Assembly: GCA_003254925.1 (NCBI GenBank)
Contig: QANZ01005755.1
Location: 43,506 to 107,505, forward strand
DNA length: 64,000 nucleotides
Direction: 5' to 3'
Origin: Chamaecrista fasciculata
Lineage: Eukaryota; Streptophyta; Magnoliopsida; Fabales; Fabaceae
In this document: piece after piece, positions 17,321 to 30,865 of the stretch
Layout: every line of letters begins with the position of its first letter
Position numbering within the stretch: the first letter of the stretch is position 1
Position numbers and translations under genes: made by a program
Notes under the pieces: generated by a model
Databases searched by the model: none
What the model was told of the DNA's origin: nothing
What the model saw: the letters and a program-made list of their open reading frames with translations, nothing else

Positions 17321-20110
17321 ATGATGTACCCCAACCAAGCTTTCTCTTCTTCTGGGCCCTATGCAGATATGTTATCTGGAAGTCATCATCTTCTTCCTCA
17401 TAACTACAATGACTCTGTTTCCGTAGGAGGCCCAAGTGAGGTCAAATTCATCACACCTGCAGGTGACACAGTCACTATGCAATCCATTAATGGATCATCT
17501 TCTTCACTTGTTGATAATAATAATGAACAAAACATGCAGAGCCAGGGTTTATCTCTTAGCCTCGGCACATTCATGCCTCCTAATAATGTGTCTGTATCTG
17601 TCCCTCCCTTCCAATACCACTATCCCAACACTGGATTTTCATCTCTAATGAACACTGTTTCTCTCAAAGATGATGATCATGCAAATGCTGAATGCATGGC
17701 ATCTGTATCTCATGGAGGGTTTCACAATACCATTCAAAAGGAGGCTTTTTACAACCCACAATCCTCTGATCCATCCATGCATATTGCATCATCACAATCA
17801 CAAGGCTTTGTTGCAAATTCTGTCCTTAACTCACAATACCTTAAAGCAGCACAAGAATTGCTTGATGAAATAGTTAATGTCCGGAAGGCTTTGAAGCAGC
17901 CTGGGTTGGAAAAACAAAGAAGCTTCCGTGACATTGGGTTGGATGGATCTAAGGATTCTGAGGATAAATCTACAAGCCAATCTATGCAGCAGATGTCTTC
18001 AGACCCTAATGCTTCTTCATCTGCAAACACTTCACCTGAATTATCGCCTGCAGAACGCCAGAATCTGCTGGACAAGAAGACCAAGCTTTTGTCCATGTTA
18101 GATGAGGTAATCTCTTAACTCAAAGTTTAACGAGTAAATTAATATTTTAATTCCTAGATTATATGAGCACTATCATTTTAGTTCTTAATTTTTTAAAATG
18201 TTTGATGTTTGATTTTATCACAAAAATGTATGACTCGTTACAAGTTAGAATCAGTAGAGGGATTAAATTGCAACAAGACATGGATTTTGGGAATTAGATC
18301 AAATATTTCAAAAATCCACGACTTAAATTACAGCGCCGCTAGCTTGTAACTCAAAGAGTTGTGCTGTATATTGCCATGATGATGTATTATTACATCACAA
18401 TATGTTGATTGTTGAGATCCAATTACATTAATCAATTATCACTTATCAGCAATAGAAGCAGGTTTGGAATTGCAGTTATTGAACTAACAACCATCTAACT
18501 AACTAACTAACTCAACTAACCATTTTTTTGGTGGTGGTATTGGTTGTAGGTAGATAAAAGATACAGACAATACTGCCATCAGATGCAAATTGTGGTGTCA
18601 TCTTTCGACATGGTTGCTGGGTGTGGGGCAGCTGAGCCATATACTGCACTTGCGTTGCGAACAATCTCTCGCCATTTTCGGTGTCTGCGTGATGCTATTA
18701 GTGGCCAGATTCAGGTGACACAGAGAAGCCTCGGAGAACAAGAGGGAATTCCTCGACTCCGATACGTTGATCAGCAGCTCAGGCAACAGAAAGCCCTTCA
18801 GCAACTTGGTGTTATGAGACAAGCTTGGAGGCCTCAGAGAGGACTTCCTGAAAGCTCTGTTTCTATACTACGTGCTTGGCTCTTTGAGCATTTCCTGCAT
18901 CCGTATGTCCCTCCTACAACATTATATGCTTATTTTCTTAATTAATGGCATTATACTAACTTCCCCATTTACTCTATTTTAATCATTGTTACCAGTTACC
19001 CAAAGGATTCCGAGAAAATTATGCTGGCAAGGCAAACAGGGTTGAGTAGGAACCAGGTAAGATGTTTATTGACTAAAATGCATAAAACTTCTTCACACTT
19101 TAGTAACAGTGCAAAAAACTTCCTTAACTTTGAAAAGTGACGAATGACTTTTTGAACTTTTGATTTTATGTAAATGAGCCCTTTTGTTAAAATTTTCTTC
19201 TAAGAAATCAACAATTTTTTTTGTTTTTCCTCTAGTATTAATTACAATAAAGTTAATTTCAATTTGGAATCAATGTAGAATGCAATATCATAAAATTATT
19301 AAAAAGAATTGATCTTTTTAATGAAAATCTTAATACAAGGAGTCTTTTACACAAAATCAAAAGTTTAGGTAGAGTTTTTGCACAATGACTGAAGTTCAAG
19401 AGATTTTTGTGCATTTTACCCATGTTTATTTATTTATTACTTCAACTATTGTAATACATTGAAAATTCAAAATTTTTTATTGGGATTCATGGTTGGTTTA
19501 TGATGTTTAGGTAGCAAACTGGTTCATCAATGCAAGGGTGCGTCTCTGGAAGCCAATGGTTGAGGAAATGTACAAAGAAGAGTTTGGTGATTCTGAGATG
19601 ATGAGCAGCAATCTCTCCTCTGAAGGTACAACTCCTAAAGCTGCAAGAGACAATCTGCAAATGTGTGATAATAAAGGAGAAGAATCTCAGGATAATATGA
19701 AAACTATGATGAATACATCCACTACTACAGAATTTGATGCTGTTCATGGAGAAACTGTTGCCATGCATTCTGGACTCTCGAAATTGCAGGGTGATCAAAG
19801 GCCTAATATGAACAATAATAATACCCTTTACCACAATGGTGATGCCTGCTTAATGCCTTCTGCTCCGGCCTCTTATGATTTATCGGAGTTGGGTAGTTTT
19901 CCTGTGGGTGGTCATGTGTCCCTTGCATTGGAGTTGCGAAACTGCGAAACCGACGAATTTGCCATGTCTGACAATGGCCTCAACAAACGACGTAGTCAGA
20001 CGATGGATCCTTCCTCAGAGAATGACTTGATAGATTATCATTTCACAGACACAGGAAAGCAACAAAACAGGTTTAGCAACCCTCATTTACTGCATGAGTT
20101 TGTGGTCTAA
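17321..20110 (+). CDS. BLH3: BEL1-like homeodomain transcription factor, BLH3-like
   Basis: Four coding exons: 17321-18106, 18550-18902, 18996-19056 (the 61-bp homeobox exon typical of the family) and 19511-20110. They give 599 residues with matching phases. The N-terminal region contains GLSLSLG (about residue 70). The SKY box begins at [13 protein letters not shown] (about residues 171-183). The BELL domain spans the exon 1/exon 2 junction around [14 protein letters not shown]. The three-residue-extended (TALE) homeodomain includes [20 protein letters not shown] and [15 protein letters not shown]. Near the C terminus, VSLALELR resembles the ZIBEL motif, and the end [13 protein letters not shown] matches my memory of Arabidopsis BLH3. 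BLH proteins act in the nucleus as heterodimers with KNOX homeodomain proteins in meristem and organ patterning. Intron 3 carries a transposon (19071-19421). Confidence 0.93.
19071..19421. mobile_element. Foldback element with 9-bp TSD in the BLH3-like intron 3
   Basis: The left end GACTAAAATGCATAAAACTT mirrors the right end GGGTAAAATGCACAAAAATC (reverse complement). ATGTTTATT is duplicated at 19062-19070 and 19422-19430. It lies wholly within the intron, starting 15 bases after the exon 3 boundary. The 9-bp duplication points to a Mutator-like non-autonomous element. Confidence 0.8.
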
Positions 20111-22362
20111 GCATCTGGAGCTTCATGGAGGAGGGGGGAAAAAGTAATAATAGTAATAAACTGATATGTTTTAAGGAAACTCTGGAAAGTGGAAAGGAAG
20201 CTTATGCTGATTACTTTGTTGCTCATTCTTGTTGCCCATTATTCTTCATAAAGTGATGAAAATCACAAACCGTACAAATATACCCGTAGATATATGTGTA
20301 GATATATTCACTTGTAATATTACAGATGATTTGGTTATTGTAAGTGCAGGCAATTTTGTAAGGATAAGAATCATCACATCTTGTGCATGCATTGCATGAT
20401 GATGTGGAAGAAGGAATCTTGTGTAAAAGAAAAAAAATATGTAACAAGTACGATGTGGATGTATTTGGCTTATTCAGTAACTTTTCACAGCCTTTCACGT
20501 GTGGATGTTAATATGAAAACCTTAACTTTGTGTCATCGTCATTTATAATATTGCTTCATAAGTTCAAAACCATACAGAAATGCTAACACGAGATAGTGGA
20601 TTAAAAGAAAACACATATGTAAAACTACTATATCTTCTGTTCATCCATGGATTAATATAGTGCAGGAAATAAATTGGTTGTCCCAAGGCAGTTTCACGAG
20701 GATAAAAAGCGGTGAAAATTTCTTGGCAGAGTATGTACTGTGGCGTTTTCAGAATTCAGAATTGAGATCAAGTAGAGATTCATTGATGAATGTGAAGGGT
20801 TCACCTTTTACAGATGAAAGTTACGGAACCAGAAAGTGACAAGTGGAGGAGGCCAAAGGAACAAAGATAGCAATCATTACTGAAGCATCCAAACGGACCA
20901 ACCCAAATAAACACACCAGAATCGGTTTCATGGTGACATTAGAGCAAACGAGAATCCATTCATTCATATTTTTAAATCTCAGAATAACAGTCCATAAAGT
21001 ATAACACAATTGATAAATAATAACTCTTTAAATATGATGTTTTGGGTTTGAATTGAATGTATATATAAAGAAAAATTATATTAATAGAGACAATTTACTT
21101 TGATGATCTTGACATCTAAAAAAAATAATTTCTAATTGTCTATTAAGAATTGAGAAATACTACCTGATTTTTATCAAAAATCTCTTAAAAAAATATGATT
21201 ATCAGTGTGCTTTCAACATCCCTATGCATGTCCACAGTCACAGCACCTAACAGGAAAAAAAGGTTATATGTATATATATATATTCCATATATATACAGAT
21301 TATACATAGAGGCTAACAAACTGACAATCCTAGAACTGAGAGTGTGCAAAAGATAACCCACTTTTCTCCTCCTTCTGCGGCTCACGACACCCCAATGAAC
21401 CTATGGAGTCCTCATCTCATTTACACTGTTTTGAGCTGCTTTTGAGTTTCCCAAAAAGCTATTGCTGCAGGGACTAAAGCTGAAACATTGATGCTTTTGC
21501 CGTATTGTTTTATACTCAGGGAAGATGAGAGCAAGGGGGGACCATTTTTTTTTTCTGTCATTTTCTGTTCTTTTTTTTTTCCCAACTCACCCAATTAACT
21601 TTGCTTCTTTTAAAACAAAGGACAGAACTGTGTCTCTCATAGCTCTTATAGCTTTCAGAGGTGTAGATGATAGATTAGATTTAGACCTACTGCGTGAAAC
21701 GCAGGAAAATAAAATTGTTGCTTTCTTCTTTGAATCATTTTTATCAGCCAAGGGTATAATACTAATATTTGCATCACTATCAAATTCAACACTTTGTATT
21801 CATTCTTTATGCTCAATAAAGAAAACTTGGTTTCTTTTTTCTTTTTTCTTTTTTTTCCTTTTTGGTGGGTCTCTTCTTCTCTTACTATGAACATGATCAA
21901 TTCTTGGCTTCTTCATTATGTGCGTTCCTATCAGTAGTAGCCACCAGAGTTAGTTCTTTTGTTCTGTCAATTTGACACTCTTGATCATGATTTTGGCCTA
22001 GAAATTTCATTCATACATCTTCCTACTATGTACTGAAGTGATGCTATTACATTTTCCTCCATAATCTCCTGTCATGTGTTTTCTTGAAGTTTGAAACTCA
22101 AAGAATTGATCGTGACCACTGAGTATGCTTGCTATTAAATAATCAATTGCTTAACTTAGTACGGATTCTCCACTTCCGTGCTATATACTAGCCTTTTAAG
22201 TCATCTTCAGATAGCTTTTCCATTCTATGAAATTTTGAGTCTACTTCCCTTCTTCAAGTTTTGATTTCATCATTTCAGCATGCTTCAAATTTTCCAGTAA
22301 GTTGTATCCTTGCTCATCATCTTCTAGCTCAAACCCAACTTCTAGTATCCTACAAGCTCATT
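20111..22362. other. Spacer between the two BLH genes
   Basis: It holds the BLH3-like 3' UTR and then AT-rich DNA. Pyrimidine-rich tracts at about 21540-21880 probably belong to the promoter or leader of the BLH11-like gene. No separate gene is supported. Confidence 0.55.
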
Positions 22363-24100
22363 ATGTCAAACCAATTTGAAAACCAAAACTTTGACGCTTA
22401 TGGCTCTTCTATAAGAAGCAGCAACAATGCATTTCCCGAGGCTTTAGTAGTATTTCCAAGCATCCAAGCTCCTGTACTAGCAGAGAATTCTGAGATTAGC
22501 CACACTAGACATTTAATGGATCTTCTTGGAGCATCCAATGAAAGTAATCATCATCAACCTCAGCCTCATGGTCTTTCACTTTCTTTAGGCTCTGATATGC
22601 TTGTCCATTCTGAAGATTACAGGCATCATCATCCTTCTTCCTTGAATCAGGCTATTCTGAACCCCAATTACTTCATGTCTGGACAAGAATCAAGGGAAGA
22701 AGCATGTAATCCAGGTGTAGTGGATCATCATGTACCTGGTGGTGACTATGCTTTCACCACCACCCCTTTTGCTTCATCTTCCACATCTTATGCTTCTTTA
22801 ATTGGCAACTCAAGATACTTAAGACCACTACAATCCCTTCTTGAAGAACTCGTTGATGTTGGTGGAAATGTGGTTGACAGAATGAATGAGAGGTATGTGG
22901 AGAAGCTATCTCGTGGGAGTAAAAGAGGAGCCAGAAGACTCTCTTCAGAGTTAAGAGCAGAGTTGTGCAATCATGGGGTTTTATTAGCCGACAAACATGA
23001 ACTTCAAGCCAAGATTGGAAAGTTGATTGCTTTGTTAGATGAGGTTGGTCAAATGGTGTCCTAGTTTAAAGAGATGCATTTAGAACTTGAGAATTGAAAT
23101 TATATCTCTTTTTCACTAATAATTTTTGTGCTTAATTTTCAGGTGGAGGGTAGATATGAGACATACTACCATCAAATGGAGGAAGTGATGTCATCCTTTG
23201 AAATGATAGCAGGTGTAGGAGCTGCCAAGTGTTACACTGCTTTGGCACTCCAAGCCATGTCTAGGCATTTCTGTACCTTGAGGGATTCCATAGTGTCACA
23301 AATCAATATGGAGAAAAGGAAGCTCTTTCAAGATTTGCCTAAAATCAGCAATGACTTATCTCAACTAAGCTTATTTGATAGAGAGAGGAGACAAAACAGA
23401 CTGTCTCTTCAACACCTTGGGTTGATCCAGAGCCAACGCCAAGTATGGAGACCCATCAGAGGATTGCCTGAAACTTCAGTAGCAATCCTTCGTTCTTGGC
23501 TTTTTGAACACTTTCTCCACCCGTAAGCACATTCTAACTTTATCCTTTATATGCTTCCATGTTGATATTTTATCGTCACAAACCAAATTTGTGCGATGAA
23601 GCGTTGGGTTTGTGTATCTAATTTAGTATATCATACTCTCACATTATATACTCTTGAATTCTCACTTATCTATCCAACACGAGACATTTTGGTATTTCCA
23701 ACAATCCCTACACCCTTTAAAAAAAAAAAATGCTAATTTGCNTTTAAAAAAAAAAAAAAACTGCTAATTTGCTATCTGTTTTTTCAGTTATCCTAATGAT
23801 TCTGAGAAGCTCATGCTGGCATCCCAAATAGGTTTAACTAAAAACCAGGTAATTCCTGAAAAAACGTCACTTCACACCCTCTTTCTTCATTCTCTCAATC
23901 ATAAAGATGCTCATGTTGATGTTAGTGTTATTTGTTGCTGCTTTCAGGTCTCAAACTGGTTCATAAATGCTAGAGTAAGGCTATGGAAACCAATGATAGA
24001 AGAGATGTATAAAGATGAGTTTGGAGACTCTTCAGATGACTCTAATCCTCCTCCTACCAACAAGGACACCACAGACCGCGTAGAAGATTCAAATGAATAG
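22363..24100 (+). CDS. BLH11: BEL1-like homeodomain transcription factor, BLH11-like
   Basis: Four exons: 22363-23043, 23143-23522, 23788-23848 (61 bp) and 23948-24100. They give 424 residues with consistent phases. I chose ATG 22363 ([10 protein letters not shown]) because the frame further upstream opens without an ATG. It contains [10 protein letters not shown], a SKY-box-like [17 protein letters not shown], a BELL domain running into exon 2 ([15 protein letters not shown]) and a TALE homeodomain with [20 protein letters not shown] and [15 protein letters not shown]. The tail after the homeodomain is only about 25 residues, so the ZIBEL end seen in BLH3 is missing. The short tail fits Arabidopsis BLH11 as I recall it. 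It is tandem with and in the same orientation as the BLH3-like gene. A single N at 23742 lies in intron 2. Confidence 0.9.
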
Positions 24101-25539
24101 AAAAAGAAAGAGAAAAAAAAGCAAGAGGGACAAAACCTTAACTTTATTATGTAACTTGACAACATGAGCTCTTTATGAATTGATGTCGTCTTTCAACATC
24201 TTGGTTTAATGATATTTTCTTGATTAGCAACCATCTGGAATCAATGTTCAACTCATTTGGATGTTTTAATTGTAGTTTACATGTCAGGTTTAGCTTATGG
24301 CAAAAGGTGAAAGAGAAGATGGGTTTGAGTGAATTTACCAAAGCATATCACATTGTTCATTATGACCCTTTTAAGTTTTAAACTAGAGGCTTTTCCTTCT
24401 TGTTTTTGTTGAGTTTTCCTATTCTGTGTCATTATTCTAAGCTATAAACTAGTAGGAAAGTGAGACTATAATGACCAACTTGGTTTTGATTTTTGAAAGA
24501 ACTCAACGTCTTTTCAAGTTGTTTTCATATTCTAACCATGTCAAAGTGAATAAGATGATGAGTTTCAGAAATAAACTCACTATTTTAACCGAAAATGTTT
24601 ACCATAGCAACTAGCCCCTTGATATATGCTTGTAAATCTTTCTACTAACTACTATAAATCACATGGGTGTGAAACTGTAAATTGCTGCATTATGAACTTT
24701 ACAGAGGGGTGAAAGTCAATTTTGATCCCAAAAAAAGGAAAACAAAATTACAGATGAAAACTTCCGTAGACATGGGGACCATCTGATCATCTGATAGAAC
24801 CAACTCCTACAAAACAGCTTTGAGTGTAGTTCCCATTTTTTCTTTTTTCTTTTCTCTTTTTTTCTTTTTCGAAATTTATCAACTTTAGCTTTTCTACTTG
24901 TACACGACCCAGTCATGCAATAGAGTACTTATATGCTGCATGTCAGGTGGACCCAAGCAGCCTGTATAACCTACTTGTAGGGAAGTGAAAATCAGCAAAG
25001 TTCCATAATTTTTTATATTATTGAGGTCTTTAATCATGATATTCCAAATATGAACTAAGCTGTATGCATGAAAAAAATTTGTTAATAGACTCAAAACTTA
25101 CTTCTGTGATCTCTACAAATTGAGAAAATAGTCTATGACTGATGATTTGAGAGATATCTCTTGGTTCTTACGAGTTACGAAACAAGTGTAAAATTTGTAA
25201 GGACAATGTCACATACTCAATCCAACCACAACCATAGAATTTTATACAGTAAACATATAAATTGGTTCCGGAAAGATACATCACTTAACAATTTAGTCTC
25301 TAAAAGTTTAGTTTATACATTTTTATATTTGAAAGTTATGAAATTAATTAATACATTTCAGTCATTTTATCTCTATAAGTTAATCCCTACAAAATATACT
25401 TAAAGCCTAAAGGACTAAATTGTATTGCCTCCATGACTTTCAAAATTAAAGTGTGTAAACTAAACTTTTAGAGATTGATTTATCAACTAGTATATTTTTC
25501 CAGAGAATATTGAAATTTTAGTTGATAACATATAAATTA

Positions 25540-25885
25540 GGGTAAATTACACTTTGGTACCCTATGATTTGACCTTATTTCACTTTGGTACCCTGTAGTT
25601 TGAAAACTGACACTTTGGCATCCTGTGGTATTCTCCATTAACACTTTGGTACCCTTTGGAGCTATTTTTTAATTTTAACCATGACAAAATTTGCAAAAAT
25701 TACATATTTAGGGACCTATTTGTAATTTTTTGAAATTTTTTGGGGTCAATATGTAATTTTTGCAAAATTTGTTATGGTTAAAATTACAAAATAGCTCCGA
25801 AGAGTACCAAAGTGTCAGGTTTCAAATCACAGGGTACCAAAGTGAAATAGGGTCAAACTATAGGGTACCAAAGTGTAATTTAGCT
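25540..25885. mobile_element. Foldback element with 9-bp TSD, TTTGGTACCC type
   Basis: The arms mirror each other from the ends (GGGTAAATTACACTTTGGTA on the left; right end reverse-complements to AGCTAAATTACACTTTGGTA), with TTTGGTACCC repeated several times within each arm. TATAAATTA is duplicated at 25531-25539 and 25886-25894. It has no coding capacity. The long imperfect arms and 9-bp duplication fit a Mutator-type foldback element. Confidence 0.85.
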
Positions 25886-26277
25886 TATAAATTATTCCAT
25901 CAGCAAAGAATCAAAGATGTTCATTGATAATGAGTCATTATATGTGGGTACATAAACTGAAAATATCTAAAATATCTTACTTACTATCCTAAAAATCAGT
26001 CTCATATTTTGAGAGGCAATATCTAAAACAAATTAAACAGAAACTATAATTCAAATAACCTTTATAAAAAAGTTAACTTAATTACAACTAGTAGAAAAAA
26101 TGCACTGAATAGAAAAAATAATAACTAAATATGCTGAGCACAAATAATTAATTTATTTTAAATCATATTATCAACCCAAATTATATGTACTCAAATTTTT
26201 ATTACCGTGTATAATTGTATTATGTATTCGCATTGTGATGATCTAATGGGAACTAAAGAATTTCTATCAAAAAAAAT

Positions 26278-26340
26278 AGGGTAAATTGCAATTTGGTACC
26301 CTGTGGTTAGGGGCGGTTCCCCTTTGGTACCCTGAAAGAN
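26278..26340. repeat. Truncated TTTGGTACCC foldback fragment ending at an N
   Basis: The fragment begins AGGGTAAATTGCAATTTGGT like the 25.5-kb element but stops at an ambiguous base at 26340. The words on each side of this block, atgggaactaaagaa at 26246-26260 and 26341-26355, are identical. That is either a target duplication around an incompletely assembled element or an assembly seam. Confidence 0.6.
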
Positions 26341-27447
26341 ATGGGAACTAAAGAATGTATACGTACAAGCTGTAACTTGGGATGAGGACTTGGGAAAAAT
26401 CAGGGAATATATGGGACAGGTAGAGTAGAATAACAGGGAAACAGAGAGTAGATATGAGTTGAAAAGAGTGGGTGAATATTCATATAGCCAAAAATATTAC
26501 CGTATCAAGTATATGGACGCAAACCCCATAGACTCTCTAGTTATGGCATTGATTTTCTAGGAAAGTGTTGAAGAAGACTCTCAAATTTGATAATACATAC
26601 GCGTGAACACTTACCTATTGTGATTGTTCTATACGTGAGCAAGATACGCTGATTGTTCTATACTCTCTTGTTCTCAAATTATGGGATCATTTTAAAATAT
26701 GAGATCAGTTTTAGTTATACTTTTAAAATTTTTTGAGTTAATTATACTTTTAATTTTTTTTTGTGTCAATTGTACCTCCAAATAATTTGAAGGTACAATT
26801 AACTTAAACGTAAAATATTAGGGATATAACCAAAGCAAACCTCTTACTTTAAGGTACCAATAAGGTACCAATAGTACTTTTACCATAAAAGAATGAATTA
26901 GTGTCTAGTGGCTCTAGAGCCACTAGACATCAATTTAACAACCACATGAGATACTACTTACTATCTTATACAATTAAAGTCATCAAAATAGTGACTGAAA
27001 TTACAGATTAATTAGGACGCTTGAAATCCACAACAGAAGATAGTTAAGTAACCAAAGTACTAATTTAACTAAAAAAGTAAAGAATAAACTAACATTTTAG
27101 TTCCTGTATCATTTTAGTCCTTGATTTTTTGAAATACTTGATGAAAATTTCATGAGCACCTTACCACTAATTACAACAATTAATGACTAAACTAACAATA
27201 TCTATATAAATCACGGACAAAATCGATAGGTCATTCAAAAAGTTAATAAATTTATAATTTTGATGGTGTCCCTGGAGCAGGTAATACCAGAACCATAGTC
27301 AAAAGTTGAAAACCTAATGTGTAATAACAGAGAGACAAGGACTAGTTGACATAGTCATCATGGCTTGCTCCCACTCCCACATTAGGTGCTTTAGAGAGGG
27401 AGGATTTGGTAGTGGAAAGTGGGTACGTAGTAACAAGTTTGAGATCT

Positions 27448-27456
27448 TATATAAAT
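27448..27456 (+). promoter_or_regulatory. TATA box of the peroxidase gene
   Basis: TATATAAAT lies about 82 bases upstream of the start codon at 27538. That spacing fits a short plant leader with initiation near 27480. Confidence 0.6.
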
Positions 27457-27537
27457 GAAGCAAAACGATGCATGCCAACATACAAATACACATAGACTTG
27501 AAAACAAAGGCCTCTTATTAATTAACTAGTCTTCAAC

Positions 27538-29529
<1,992 letters not shown>

Positions 29530-30865
29530 TTAAGCTTAGATTCCAAGGCTAAATTTGCCAAGAATATTACTATAGTGTACGTGTGCTAATTAATTTGGAC
29601 CTTCTATATATTTAGTATTTATGTTGATACTTAATTAAGCTGGATGTTAAATCTAGTTGTCCTTTAAGAACAACTTTGTCAAATTCGGATGAGTTTTAGA
29701 CATATATAATTGGTCAAAGGGTTATTTTGGTCCTAAATGTATGTCTTAATGTTCATTTTGGTTCATTATGTTTCAAAATATTCAAATTGGTCCTAAATAT
29801 TGGCAAAATGATTCATTTTGATCTTAAATATTGGTAAAATGTTTCATTTTAGTCCCAAACTATTGAATTTGGTCATATTTCTTTCGTCTTCCATTTCAAG
29901 TTCAAAGGACTTGTTAAAAGGAACTCGTAACTCTGAATTCGTCGCATTTGAATTTGAAACAAGAGAGATATGATCAACTTTGCTTATTTAACTATGAAAC
30001 AAGCGTTTTATTTTTAGGACCAATTTGACCTCGTTTGCTTAAGGGACCCAACTAGATAGAGAAAGTGCTCTTTGAAAAGAATACGTAACTCTAAATTCAT
30101 CACGTTTGAATTTGAAACAAGCCATATTCAATAGTTTGGGACCAAAATGAAACATTTTATAAACATTTAGGACCAATTTGAACATTTTTGTAATATAATA
30201 GACCAAAATAAACATTAAAACATACATTTAGGACCAAAATAAACATTAATATATACATTTATGACCAAAATAATCATTTAACAGTTTAACCTATATAATT
30301 TGACTCGACTTATAAACTTGAGACAATTTAAAATGTTTACAATTCTTATTTCTCTCTCACAAAAATGGGACGAGAAACGGAGAATGATATGATCCAAACA
30401 TGGATATATCACTGGTATATAACATACCTTTTTAATATTTTCTTTCATGTTGATCAAAATTATCATCCAATATTCCAATATATGAAGAAAGGGGGACGAA
30501 AATATAAAATTGGCAACAAACAAATATTAAGGACGAAATCGAAAATTGATGTAAATTTTGGGGATGAAAATAGTGTTTTGCACTTTTGCCTAAAAATAAA
30601 GAAAAAAAGAAAAAAATAGAAAGAAACAAAATAGCACCTGCTCGTTCCATGGCTCGTCGTCGATCTATCAATGAAGTCTGAACTGACGCATTGCTTGATT
30701 GAGTTAATTCCAATTCTCAGAGCAGAGATGCTAATGCTACACCAGCTGTAACCAAGTGCGTAACTTTATATCGTAGATTCAGATCGTAAACTGTCAAATT
30801 GAAACCCTGGACTGCGTATTCAGAGATTTGAATGATGACGAGGTAGATAGAAAAAGAAAACAAAA
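29530..30865. other. Spacer between peroxidase and glycosyltransferase genes
   Basis: It holds the peroxidase 3' UTR, a 580-bp foldback element (29712-30291) and then the glycosyltransferase promoter and leader. No gene is supported here. Confidence 0.6.
29712..30291. mobile_element. Foldback element with 9-bp TSD, TTTTGGTCCTAAAT type
   Basis: The left arm begins GGTCAAAGGGTTATTTTGGT. The right arm, reverse-complemented, begins GGTTAAACTGTTAAATGATT and rejoins the same TATTTTGGTC word. TATATAATT is duplicated at 29703-29711 and 30292-30300. The arms share internal words with the 40.3-kb element (gaatttgaaacaagagagata type), so the two belong to one subfamily. Confidence 0.87.

Larger units (their letters stand above)
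24101..27447. other. Intergenic interval with foldback elements and one unresolved base
   Basis: After the BLH11-like 3' UTR there is no coding signal. It contains a complete foldback element (25540-25885), a fragment of a related one (26278-26339) ending at an N, and decayed words such as actaacattttagttcctgt near 27090. Confidence 0.6.
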
